Positions 10,802 to 22,301 of a DNA stretch of 64,000 nucleotides are shown here, piece after piece. A model generated the notes under the pieces. The model saw only the letters and a list, made by a program, of their open reading frames with translations. It was not told the origin of the DNA and did not search any database. Location: NCBI GenBank assembly GCA_009801085.1, contig VNWV01000023.1, positions 1-64,000 of the forward strand. The letters run 5' to 3'. This stretch comes from Lasiodiplodia sp. COLG20 (taxonomy: Eukaryota > Ascomycota > Dothideomycetes > Botryosphaeriales > Botryosphaeriaceae). Position 1 is the first letter of the stretch; every line of letters starts with the position of its first letter. The position numbers and the translations under genes are program-made.

Positions 10802-13492
10802 CTACATTGTACTTCCTGTCGCTTCTCCGTCCACATCCAACGCCGCTCCTTCCTCGACAGTTTTGGGAGTCTCCAGCCTGATTGTGGTTGCGCAGTCTCT
10901 TGAGTATACTCGCAGACCAATCACGCAGACTGCATTCCACGGATCGCTTCCCTCATCATCGGCGTCTTCCGGATCCTCAGGCGGGGGCGGGGGCGCAGAC
11001 GCAGGCTCTGGCTCTGGCTCTGGTGCCTTCGTTTCTTTGGATTCTCCGGCTTCATCCTTCTTCTCTTCAGCCTCGGCCGCTTTAGCAGGCTCTGTTGCAC
11101 TCTCTCCCGCCTTTGGAGCCGATGGAACTTCTTCTTTGGTCTCTGGAGCCTTTTCTTCGCCGCCCTGAGCTGTCTCAGTGTCCTTGTTTGCTGGCTCAGT
11201 CTCTTCCGTTGCCTTTGTTGCTGGCTCAGTCTTCTCTTCGGTTGCTTTTGTCTCCGGCTCCATCTTCTCCTCGGTTGCCTTGGTGTCTGGCTTAGCTTCC
11301 TCTTCGGCCGGCTTTGTTGATTGTTCCTCCTTAGCTTCATACCCAGAGCCTTTCTCTGCCTCTTTCTCGACAACCACTACGGATGATCCTTCCAAACTCG
11401 GTTTGTCTCCAGTAGGCTTCTTCGGTGGAGCGGGCGGAGGCATGGCCTTCAGGTGAGCAAAATCGTAGTTCAAGCCGATCTGCCTTAGCTTCTGTGGCTT
11501 TTCTTTTGCCGACTTCTTGACAACATCTTCAACGAGGTCTTTTTCGTCATCCTTTGTTGCCAGAATCTTGGGAATAACCTCGTATGTCCCTGGTTCAAGC
11601 TCAACTTCGGCGCTGACGGCCCGCTGCCAGCTGCCGGCGCTGGAAGGGCGAACGCGTGCAATGTGGTCTCCGATCTCTGAGCCTGCTTCTTGGAGGATAA
11701 AGTGAAGCTCGAAATCGTACTGTCCTTCGAGGCCTTTGAAGTAGCGGTCATCGAGCTAAATTCAACAATTGTCAGCAACGGTCTGCGAACCTGTGAAAAG
11801 GGGTCACCCTCACCTTGGAGAGAACGAAGACGAATAGGCCGCCTTCTTTGATCTCGACCACGAATTTTGCGTTGATGTAGCCGCTCATCCACGAGACGTT
11901 GATACTCGTCCACTGCTGGGCCACTGACCAGCCTTCGCTGAAAAGGCGTGTGCGATCAAGCGCTTCGAAGCGGTTCAGCATGTCATCGAAAGACATCCAG
12001 AAGATGCCATCATCTCCAAACTGATGATCGAGCTTGTTCAGCCAGTACGCATTCCACTCCTTTGAGCCGTCACTCCAAGGACCGTTCCATTCTCCTTCTC
12101 CCATCCAGTTTCTCCTGCCCCAAGGGTTTCTGTTCCGTAAATCAGTTTGATTATCAAGGCAGTGAGCGTGAGTTACCCCTACCTGATACGAACAAGCCTG
12201 AACTTTTTCCCATTTTGGTCCTCCTCCTCAACAGCTTTGAGCACAGAATAGGCATGCTGGTAAGCGAGGCCACTCCTCGTGTCGGAATCGCCGCCTGCAG
12301 AACCGGGAGTGCCGATAGCAAAGATGAAGTCCTTGTTCACATTCAGGAGCTCCTCCCACAACACGTCCTTGTCTAAGATCTTGTTGGTGTCTATCGTGGT
12401 GGTGACGCCTCCGGTCATATCCTCGACGCCTTCTCCAGGGAAGCCTCCTTCGATGGCATCGTAGTCGCCGTGGACCTTCGCGTACGCCTTCTCCAACAGC
12501 GGCAGCCACGTCTCATTCGGGTCTGCGCACTTCGCAAACGCCAGGGCCTCCGACCCGGTCTGATGGCGCTCCTTCCACTGACGGGCGTCCTTACCCGTCG
12601 GGTCGTATAGACTAGCGCCACCGACGGAATCGTAGTCGCCCTGAGAGAGGTACAGGTTGTCGTCGACGACGACGGGCACCCACTCGCCGTCGCGGTGGAA
12701 GACGAAGCCGTAGACGCCGCACTTCTCGTCGCGCGCGACGCAGATGCGCTCCATCTGCCCCGGCATGCTGCACAGCGTGGCGACGGCGGCGACCCACCAG
12801 CAGTCGCCCGTGCCGCCCTGCTGCACGTCCGACACGCCGAAGCCGTTGATGGTGAAGGCCGGCTTGTCGTAGATCCAGCCGATGCGGTGCACCGACTCGG
12901 CCACCGGCATGCTGCCCTTGGCGTTGTTCTGGAGCACGCCGAGGAGGCCCGGCACCGAGACCTCTTGCACCCCGTTCACCAGGCCTGGCACTGAGGTTAG
13001 TGTGCTGAGGGCACTCTTCAGGTCGTCGGTGTCGATGTTGTGGGAGGAATTGTCCTCTTCTTCCACGAGGCCGTGGAGGCAGTTGCCTGTGTCGAAGTCG
13101 GACTCGATGTCGAAGTCGGGGTCCGACCATTTTTCATTTGTGCGCCTGTTTTCATGGGTGAGCAGCTTTTTTGATGACTTGCAGGGATTTTCTTACTTGC
13201 ACTCTCGTACGATGCGTTGAACCTTGCGCTTGCAAGCTTCCTTTGCGGCTTCATAGCTTGCAGTTGCGCTGACATTTCCAGACAGGGCTTTCGGCGGGGT
13301 TTGCGGTAGTAGACTGGCATAGAGGCTAGGCGGGAAGATGCGAGTGACCTTCCCTGGAGTTTTGGTGATGAATTTGTCCCAGTACTCATCGAGCGCTTTC
13401 TGTGGCTTGCTGGCTGAATGCTTCTTCTTCTTTGGGGCGCCGGCAACTGAAGCCGCATCAGCGGCAGGATTAGCCTGATAGTAGTAATCCAT
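10802..13492 (-). CDS. Calpain-like cysteine protease with acidic low-complexity tail
   Basis: Exons 13492-13197, 13145-12183, 12129-11814 and 11755-10802 encode 842 residues. The papain-like calpain core (peptidase C2) is intact: QQGGTGDCWWVAA with Cys214, YQHAYSV with His396, and NPWG with Asn421, the last formed across intron 2. N-terminal to it are a KKKK patch and a helical stretch before NEKWSDPDFD. A C2L-like beta-sandwich region (about 440-590) follows, then a ~230-residue tail rich in Lys, Glu, Pro and Thr with imperfect ATEEK.EPATK repeats, and a final short conserved-looking end (DPWNAVCVIGLRVYSRD). Calpains are cytosolic, often Ca2+-regulated proteases making limited cuts. This is not the PalB/Rim13 type by its architecture. 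Introns are 51-58 nt. Confidence 0.88.
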
Positions 13493-14995
13493 GGTGTTGA
13501 TGGAACCGAAGGATCCTACCGTGACAAGAGCTTTAGACAGACGCAGGAATTGTTTGCTTCTTATAGACGCTCCATCGTGTGAGAATGAGGCGTGTACTAC
13601 CATTGAGCGGTCCTGTTCTTGGCCCCCAAAGTGGGGTCGGGGTTGCCCCGGCCATTACCATACAGTATTTAGCTCGTCAGCGTGGCTTGCAGACGGCGCG
13701 TAAGCTGCGACCTTTGATAGGCAGCTACTGTACACTTAGCTTGATTTTCTTGTCATATGCCTCGAGTGGGCCCCGAAAAAGACGTCTTTCCATCTCGGGA
13801 TGAAACTGTTAACAGATGCACGTCGTCTGGGCGAGGAAGTGGTTTCAAGCCACGATATGCACGGCCTCTTTCAGGTAACAAGCACCGAATGTGGCCGGTA
13901 GTAGCGGCACCAACTGTCCTACCAACCTGCGCGATCTATCAATATTGGTACAAGCGCTGATATATCATGCAACTGACCAAATATCCATATATTAGTGAAT
14001 CTCAGCTCCGTTCAGCTATACTCGGGAAAGATTCAGGTCGACTCCATGCCAAATGTCAGCCATGCATATTCAGATGGTTTTCTTACTCCAAATCGAGATT
14101 CCTCGGACGGGTAAACGGCACCTTGGATGCGTCGAGGATTCTATTGGCCGTGAGCAGATACTCGCTTCGCATCCTATGAGAACCAACAGTCTCTATACCC
14201 ACGGATGCCATATATAGAATCGGAAAGCATTTGTTTGAGAGATGTCGCAGAATTTCATCATTCGCGGCCTCCATGCACGGCATCGAAGTAATACTCCGAC
14301 TATTTTCGGATTGCAGTTATTGAAAATAAATGAACCCTCGGGCAACTGCCTGACTTGATTGGAGCCTATAAATTGTTCGGCAGTTTCCAGACCTGAGCAT
14401 CGACTAATGCGTTGAGGCCAAGGCTCTAATGTAGATGAAGGCCACACGATGGTAAATAGTTTTATTGAGGAACTTATACTTTCTGCGGACCGAATAATGC
14501 AAGAAATTATAGCCGTTGATTTATATAAGCAATACGCGGCAACCCTACTGTAAGCGCTTTGTTAAAGTGCCAACTGCACTTGACGGGAGCTTGCTGCTTG
14601 GTCCTCTGACATAAGCCATCTCGAAAGACCCGCACTTAAGACTCATCGCAAAATATGCCGTGCAGACCCCGCAGTTCTGACGTTGGACATGATCCAGTAT
14701 TCGCCAAATCTCTGCAGACAGTTCTGCATGAGGTAAACATTTCCATGGTTGGTCGCAAAAATGGGAGAAGTGATTGGCATATGCTACTTGACATCATGAC
14801 GGCTACACGGCACCACACGATATTGAACCAACACCTCTTCCACCACCACCTCCTCCACTTCCCACAGCACACCTCCCCACAAAGGCAAGAGTCTGCCTCA
14901 ATCACATCCTCCACCACTCCAACCCAGCACCTCTACCTAACCCCGCCTCCCACAATTCCCCTCACCAGGAATCACACCTTCAGGCGCACTTCCCT
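13493..14995. other. Intergenic stretch
   Basis: About 1.5 kb upstream of the calpain gene and downstream of the metal ATPase. A few short frames exist on both strands, without domain or splice support. Pyrimidine-rich plus-strand sequence (ACCACCACCTCC-like) lies just beyond the ATPase stop. Confidence 0.55.
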
Positions 14996-17900
14996 TCAAG
15001 CCCACTTCCTCACAAACCTCAACTGCACTGCAACCAGCACGACCGGCACCACACTCACGACCTCGCCCAACCCCGCAAACTCTGGCGGAATCCTCGCGCC
15101 ATCAGGAAAAGCGCCAGCAGCCAGCAAGATCGCAAAGACGTTGTAAACAAAGCTCCAGCCAAAATTCATGACGATGCGGCGGAAGGAGGCGCGCGAGATG
15201 GCCAGCAGCGTCAGCAAGCCGCGCAGCGAGCCGGCCGTGAGCACGACGTCTGCCGCGGCGGCAGCGACGTCCGTTCCGCCCTCACGACCACCGCCGCCGA
15301 CGTGGACGCCGATCGAGGCCTGGGCGAGGGCGACGCTGTCGTTGGTGCCGTCGCCGACGAAGATGACGGTGGGGAGGGGCGTGTTGTCCGGGTCGAGCAG
15401 GAGGAGGAGGAGGTCTTTGACGTATTTCTGCTTGTCTGCGGGGCTGGCGCGGGAGCGGACGTTCGCGGGCGGGATGCCGAGTTCGGCCGCGACGGCGTGG
15501 ACGGCGGCGTCGTCGTCGCCGCTGACGATGGAGACGGCGATGTTGGACGCGAGCAGGCGGTCGATGACGGGTTTGGCGTCGGGACGGAGGGTGTCGTTGA
15601 GGCCGAAGGCGGCGTGGAGAGTGTCGTTGATGACGAAGCAGAAAACGGTGAAGCCGGAAGAGAGCAGCGGCGATACTGCTGGGTGCGACTCTACGCCCAG
15701 CCAGCGCGAGTTCCCGGCGCGGATGTTGAGGGGAGTGTGGCCGTCGCTGGCGGTGGTCGTTGCTTCGATACCTTTACCAGGGTGCGATTGGATATCACTG
15801 ATAGGCACCCCATCAATGCCCTTTGACTCCAGGTGTGAGGTGACAGCAGTGGAGACGGGGTGCTTGCTGCCTCGAACAAGTCCAAGGAGGAGATTGAGTG
15901 TCGGGTCTGAAGACTGCTCTGGGTAAACCTCCTTCGTCACGCTGAGCTTGCCCTGTGTCAGTGTGCCCGTCTTATCCAGGACTACGTGAGAAGTCTTCTT
16001 CGCAATCTCCAGCGTCTCTGCGCTCTTGACCACGACGCCATTCTCGGCTGCAATACCGCTGGCCATGACGACGACCATAGGCACAGCCAAGCCGATAGCA
16101 CAAGGGCACGAGACGATCAGGGTTGCGATGGCGTATGTGATGGCCTGCACGGCAGCCTCGGAGCCTCCCATGCCCTGCTTCCCTACGCCTACCCCAACCC
16201 ACACCACGAAAGTGATGATAGTGATGGCCACAACGACAGGGACAAACCACCCAGCAACCTTGTCAGCAAGGTCTTGAATCTTCGGCTTGGACATTTTCGC
16301 CTCGTCCACCATGGCGGCAATCTTAGCGACTGTGTTTGAGCCTGGTAGGCGGCTGACCCTGACCAACAGAGTGCCAGACCCGTTGATTGAGCCTCCAATA
16401 ACAGGTGTGCCAACTTCCTTCGTGACAGGCCGAGCTTCGCCGGTGATCATTGACTCGTTGACTTCCGAAGTGCCAGAGATGACGGTGCCATCGGTGGGGA
16501 TTCGGGTATCCGGCAGAACCTTGAAGATGTCGCCGAACTGGAGCAAACGGGCGTCGATCTCATCCTGTGTCTTACTGTCTTTCGACGACAAAAGGGCCGT
16601 GGCAGGCTGGAGGGACAAGACGGAAACACTCTCCACAGCCTTCTGACGAGCGAGGGCACCAAGGAAGCGACCAACCATGATGAGTGTGACGAGCAGAGTA
16701 CCAGTCTCGAAGAATTCTCCGGTCGAGAGGGGCGATCCAACCACGAGATATGCGAAAGCTACAATGGAGAAGACGTAGGCGGCGGTCGTGCTGAGTACAA
16801 TGAGCAAGTCCATTTCGATAACGCGAGAGAAGATGAGGCTGCGAAGAGCACTGGAATAGAATGGACCAGCAATGAAGACCTGAATGATCGTGGCAAGAGC
16901 CAAAGAGGCGCTACCGTAGGCAATCTCATGTTCTGGAAGCGGAGCCCATGCCATGATCAAGACTGGGATGGTGAGCAAAGCAGAAATCAAAGTCATGAGA
17001 CCGACATTCCAGACATGCTTGCGGCCTGAAGAGATAGCTGGAGGAGGCCGCAATGGGGCCAGTTGGAGTGGAGCGCTGAAAGAATGGTCGATCAGATCAC
17101 GAGCCCCGATTACCTTGGGATCATACTGGAGTGAGACGATGTCCTTGTCCACAACCGATGTGCTGACAACCCCAACGGGCATTTCCCGAGTGACAAAAGC
17201 CTTGGCATCGCCACCCGCGAGTACTTCGATAAATTCAAGTTCCTCGTCGTCCTTGGCAACTTTGTCGAAATTGAAGCCAGTCTCTTTCTCGAGACGAGCC
17301 TGGACCTGGTCCGCCGAGAGTACCCTACTGTCAAGATTAAACTCGGCCCGCGAGAGAAGAAGACTAGTCTGCGGACGTGAAACTCCTGGAATAACGGCCA
17401 AGGACCGCATCAACTTTGTTTCACATCCGGTGCAGGTCATTCCGTGTACAGTAAGAATGACATGCTCATTCTCTGCGTCTCCTCGCTCGACATCGATACG
17501 GTCAATGTTGACATTGACGATAGAACCGGGTTTCTTGCCGCAGCATGAATCCTGGCACGAATCGACGCTTTTGATGCTGGGAGGCTTCATGGCGCAACAG
17601 TCATCCTGGCACGAGGCAACTTTCTTGACGCTGGCAGGCTTGATGGCACAACAGTCATCCTGGCACGCGGAGGAAGCGCCCTTGATGCTAGGAGGCTTTG
17701 CAGCGCAGCAAGAATCCTCACAAGCCTTGTCCTTCCTGCGGGGGCTGCGGCTCGCCTTGCGCGGCTTCGAGGTTCCAGAACGGCACCCAGATGACTCCCT
17801 CTTCTGGCTGGATGAAGAAGTCGATGGACGTCCAGCGCGCCTCCGCCTCAGAGTGGCGGTCTGGTTGCAGCAAGACTCGAGGTTACGGGCAAGCAGAGCG

Positions 17901-18669
17901 CGGCAGATGCAGCCGAGAGCCTCCAAGGAAGCAAGGTACTGGCGGCGCGTCTTCTTCTTGTGGTAGTCACATGCGGAGCTGCCGGCCTGCGAACATTTCT
18001 CGTCATCGCATTCACGGAGCGCAAGCTCGTCCAAGCAGCCATCTGGGGACGAGAGTATTAGCACGTGATTTGTCAAAGTTATGGAGAAGGTCAGGTTGTT
18101 ATACCATCGCAGCATTGAGATTTTTTGCCTTTATTGCCGGGCGCCGTGCCTTCGCAGCAAGCAGTGCGCGAACAGGTCGTCTCAACTTTGGCGGGTTCAT
18201 CGGCAACGGGAGGTGGCACAGCGTCAGCAGCGCTGGAACAGCAACCACGCTGACAACCATCTTCAGTGGTAGGTGGACCGGGAGGCGGGGAAGGTGCACA
18301 ACACGCGTCCGCGCAGCCGTCTTCGAGCTGAGGAGTGGCCTCGCCAGAGCAGCATGCATCAGCACAGCCGCCGCCGAGAACCTTGGGCTCCTGACGCGCA
18401 GGAGCTTCAATTGGGGCAGCGGACGAGCAGCATCCGTCCGCGCAGCCGTCTTTCTTTTCGGTCTCGAGGCGCTTCGCATCCTCTCCCGAGCAGCAGCCGT
18501 CAGCGCAGCTGTCCTTGTCACTGGACTGGTCGGGCAGAACTTCGGCAGGCGAGGGTGCAATTGCAACGGTAGTACTCGAGCAGCAGCCCCCAGCGCAGGT
18601 CGGCTCGGACTGGACAGAGGGTGCCGAAGAGCCCGGAGGTGGCTCGCTGGATGAACAGCAGGGACTCAT
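14996..18669 (-). CDS. P1B-type heavy-metal ATPase with tandem CxxxCC metal-binding arrays
   Basis: Exons 18669-18105 and 18042-14996 give 1203 residues; an in-frame Met at 18690 is an alternative start. Residues 1-190 carry six exact CxxxCC motifs (CADGCCS type, at 25, 55, 76, 102, 119, 139) plus further CC pairs. Residues 295-362 hold four copies of an 18-19-residue repeat (CQDDCCAMKPPSIK). A single HMA domain has GMTCTGC (389-395). The ATPase core is complete: TGE 722-724, transmembrane CPC 834-836, DKTGT (Asp878), HP 916-917, GDGTND 1085-1090. CPCAIGLAVP departs from the usual CPCALGLATP. The layout resembles the fungal PCA1/CrpA-type exporters that remove excess Cu or Cd across the plasma membrane; metal identity is inference. 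The 62-nt intron falls between the two cysteine-rich parts. Confidence 0.92.
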
Positions 18670-19197
18670 TTTTGCAAAGATTGTCTTCAATGGTTGAGAA
18701 AGAGAGGTGTTGCGGAGAGAAAATGAGGTTGAGTGCGGGAGATAAGGACGCAGGCAATCGCAGCCGAGTTCGGGCAGGCGGGGTCGTGTCGAGCATGCGT
18801 CTCAGCCCGCGTTTCGGAGACTGAGTGGTTACCTAAATTGTTCGCCGTCACGACGATCTTGTTACTTTGACGGACCTGGCTAGCTGCTTGCGGGGACAAA
18901 ACTTTGTTAAAAGCCGCCAGATGGCAAGATTGCCTCACCGTCTTTTGTATACCGACACGCTGGGTCCCTTCCCTGCGGACAGCATCAACACACTATGCAC
19001 CGCAACATCAGACATTGATTGTGAGTTATTATTCATTGCGTCCCTCGAACAAATATCCAACTTCCACTGAACATTATGTTTATGTGTTCGCTAAATTACA
19101 GGCAAGCGAAAAGAAAGAAATTGAACAGCTTCAACCCTGTCTTAAAGAAGTCAAGTATATCCATCTTGCACAAGCGTACACATCGCCAAAAACCTCT
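18670..19197. other. Intergenic, ATPase promoter
   Basis: About 530 bases between the ATPase start and the 3' end of the GH72 gene. It holds the presumed ATPase promoter. I see no metal-responsive element that I could name, and no further gene. Confidence 0.5.
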
Positions 19198-20912
19198 CTA
19201 CAACATCACCATACCAGCGCCGGTCAACAGAGCAGCAGCGAAGTAGACGCCCGCGCCCATTGCGACGCCGAACATGGCCGGAGCCTGCGCACCGCCAGGC
19301 GCAGCGCCCTGGCTGGACGACGCAGCAGCGCCGCCGGTGGGGTTGCTGGTGACGGTAGCGGTGCCAGCGGTGCCGGCCTGAGCCATGAGCGAGCTGCACT
19401 GGCCCGTGGGCTCGACGCTGCTCTTGAGAGTGGCCGATCCAGAGAAGGCGCAGGCCGACTCGGACTGGTCCTGCAGCTGGTAGTAGCGGTCGAGCACGAA
19501 GGCGAGCTTCTCGGTGCTGTTGCACATGCTGTACGCGCCGTACTCGCCAGTGGTTGCGTTGGAAGCGATGCCCGCGCACGCCTCATCCGACGAGCCGCAC
19601 ACGGTACCGAAGAGCTCGCCATACGACTTGACCTCAACGTCCTCAGCGACGACGCAGGAGAGGGAGTTGTACATGCACCTGTGTGTGAAAGTTAGTCATG
19701 TCTTCACAGCAGTCATTCATCAAGACTCTTACCTGCACAGCTCAGTGTTGGGAGTAGGAGGCAGAGGGCTGGCAGTGGCCTCCCAAGCGGTGTTGATAGC
19801 CGGGCAGTCGCGGGCGCGGGTGTTGGTGGGCGTGTAATCATCGCGGTTAACGCCAGTCGGGGTGGCCTTGGCGATCTGGCTCTTGTAGTTGCTGAAGTCG
19901 GGCAGCTTCGACACCTTGTCGCCGTCGATGGACACAAGGCCGTAGTCGTTGGCCTCCTGGTGGAACATGTACACGATACCACCAGACCACACGTCGCTCA
20001 TGTCGTCACCGTACAGCACGGGCGTGTCGCCGAACTTGCGGGGCTGGACCTCGTTGCATCCGTACTCGGCGAAGAAGACCGGCACAGGGTAGTCGGCAAA
20101 CTTCTCGGTCTGCTTGTCGTAACCGGACCTGGAGAAGGACGAGTCGCCGCACCAGGAGTAGATGTTGTAGCCCCAGAAGTCAACCGAATCCTCGTTGTCG
20201 CCGCAGTTGAAGAAATCCTCCATAGGCTCGCGAATATCAGCGTCGTCATTAGTCGCGTAGCCAACGCCAATCGCACGGTACCCCTTCTCCTTAATGTAGG
20301 CCTTGCTGTCACGCACGGCGGCCTTCACAAAGGCAGAGGCACCCGTGTTGTTGGCCCTGTGCGAAACCTCGTTTCCGGCAAAGAAGCCAATGGTGTTGTT
20401 GTAGGGAGCGAGGGCGTCAATGACCGAGGTGTATCGGTCGTAGAGGTCATCATCCCAAGTAGGATCGTCCGACTTGATCGACCGGCCGGGCGAAGACAGG
20501 TCGGCAACAACGTAGATGCCGGCATCCTGGAAGGCGGTCATGCACTCATCGTGGTCGAGCTCGGGGTTGATGGCATAGATGCGGACCGTGTTGGTCCTCA
20601 GTTCGACAAGGTACTCGAGATCGCGCTTGCACGTCTCCGGGTCTGCCAACGGATCGATGTACCTGTCGTTAGGTGTGTCGCTGGCGGATGCCGCGTCGGC
20701 GTTGTATTCGGGCTGGTAAGCAATGCCGCGCATGAAGAACTGCGTGCCATTGTTGGAATAGAAGAATTTGGAGCCCTGGACTGCGTTAGAGTCGTCTCTC
20801 GAGCACACTGAGGCAGGGCCTTGCACACCTTGATCTCGATGGGGGGCACATCAGCAAGGGCGGAGCTGGCGAAGAGGGCGCCGGCAAGAGCGGCAACGCT
20901 GACGGACTTCAT
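19198..20912 (-). CDS. GPI-anchored GH72 beta-1,3-glucanosyltransferase with X8 module
   Basis: Exons 20912-20829, 20775-19733 and 19678-19198 give 535 residues. A signal peptide ([20 protein letters not shown]) precedes [19 protein letters not shown], the standard GH72 opening formed by intron 1 (53 nt, acceptor GTCCAG). Catalytic Glu164 (FAGNEV) and Glu265 (FFAEYGC) are present. A Cys-rich X8/CBM43 module (about 370-465, starting [10 protein letters not shown]) follows, then a Ser/Gly/Ala-rich linker and a hydrophobic end typical of a GPI signal. The enzyme cuts and re-ligates beta-1,3-glucan to elongate and branch it at the cell surface (Gas/Gel family, GH72+ subtype). All three exons end and begin with canonical splice signals. 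Confidence 0.94.
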
Positions 20913-22301
20913 TTTGCCGATGCGGAAGAAGGGGAGAGGAGCGAAAGGAAACGGCAATGGTAGAGCGAGCAGACGAGAAGAATCACAGTGTATAAACGAG
21001 AGACTGAAGGTAAAACGGTGCAGGAGGCGGGCTCAGGAGGTTGGAGACAGGGCGCAGATGCGAGCAGATGTTAAATAGGATTGGTGAGGCCAAGATGCAG
21101 GCGCAGGACTGCCCAGAAGTCCAATTCCCAGGTCTGCGCAATGGTAGGAATGCCGCGCCTGCAAGAAGAGTCCCCGCTGGGGCGGCGTCCTTGGCGACAT
21201 GCTGGGCGACGCTCCTGTCGCGAAGTAGCCAATAGTGCGCATCGTATTCAGCGTGTGGTCGCACCGGGTGTTGCGCGACGCGTACAACCGTCCCTTTGCA
21301 AATTATGCCGCCCGTTGACAGTTGTTCCGACCATGTTGGAGAGGTTGAGAAGAAGTGCGGGATAGGAAGCAGAGGAGGACCGATAAAAATAACGGTGGAG
21401 ACGCGGGCGCTGATTGGTCGGAACAGACGTCAGACAAGCAGTTGCCGTTTAGACTTCCTTAGCGCCCAGGCTCCGCCTCTCCTGCCGCGCCCCGACAAGA
21501 CGCGCTGGCTGCCACTCGAAACGCGCTCGAGAGATTGCTTCCGGGCACAGATCGCTCGTCCGCCTCCCTGCCCGCTCTCCAAGAGTTCGGCTGAGCCTCA
21601 TTTGCCGCGTGCGCCTTTTCCGCCGCGGGCTTGCCCAGAATGACAGGGCTTCCCGCCTCAGTCCGACCCATTTCAGATATCGACTGTCGCATCTTCCATC
21701 CCAGCCATTCGCTGGCCCTCAGAATTCCGCTCATCGACACACCCGTCTACACGTCAGCTCCGCGGCTCCCCGCCGAAAACACTGGTGGTTGGCGTAGCGA
21801 TGATCCTGCCGAGTCCCGCACGCTCGTCTTGGCCTTACCAGCCGGCACTTGGGGCCACTCGTATCGTCAACGTGCCACACTCCTTACCCGTCGGTTCCTC
21901 CGGCCCCGCCATAGCTTTAGAACGACTTCTAGTATTCTCACCAAATGCGATCATCTCCGATCAACTATTGGATCATCGCATGCGGTCCGGCTCGTCCCTG
22001 CCCTCGCAGTTTTGGGATTCTGACGAAGCCTGCGAAACATGCACCACCCTTGACGTTGCATTTCTTCATCGTATATGCAGCTTCATGTCGGCTGCGATGT
22101 TGAACCGTTGATGGATTCACGTGTGGCGTGAATGTCCCACTTAACCTATCATGGCTAGGGCTGATTTCCCGATCGACACCGGGGCTTTTCTCCATGCTGC
22201 TGACCAAGCAAAAACGGCGGTCGACAGACGTCAAAAAACGTGTCTGCGTGGCTGAACTGGGACTTTGTGGATTGAGCACTGTTCGACACTGCCAAGAAAA
22301 A
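20913..22301. other. Divergent intergenic region
   Basis: About 1.4 kb between the divergent GH72 and Zn2Cys6 genes. Several frames of 60-130 codons overlap each other on both strands without domain or splice support. The GH72 side is purine-rich on the plus strand, as expected for a strong pyrimidine-rich leader. Confidence 0.5.

Noticed and set aside
18904..19695. 263-codon plus-strand frame at the GH72 3' end
   Set aside because: Its second half is antisense to the X8 and GPI region; first half is non-coding in look.
20776..20828. Earlier acceptor (ACGCAG) for GH72 intron 1
   Set aside because: Breaks frame with exon 1; the acceptor five bases later gives the conserved IKGSKFFY join.
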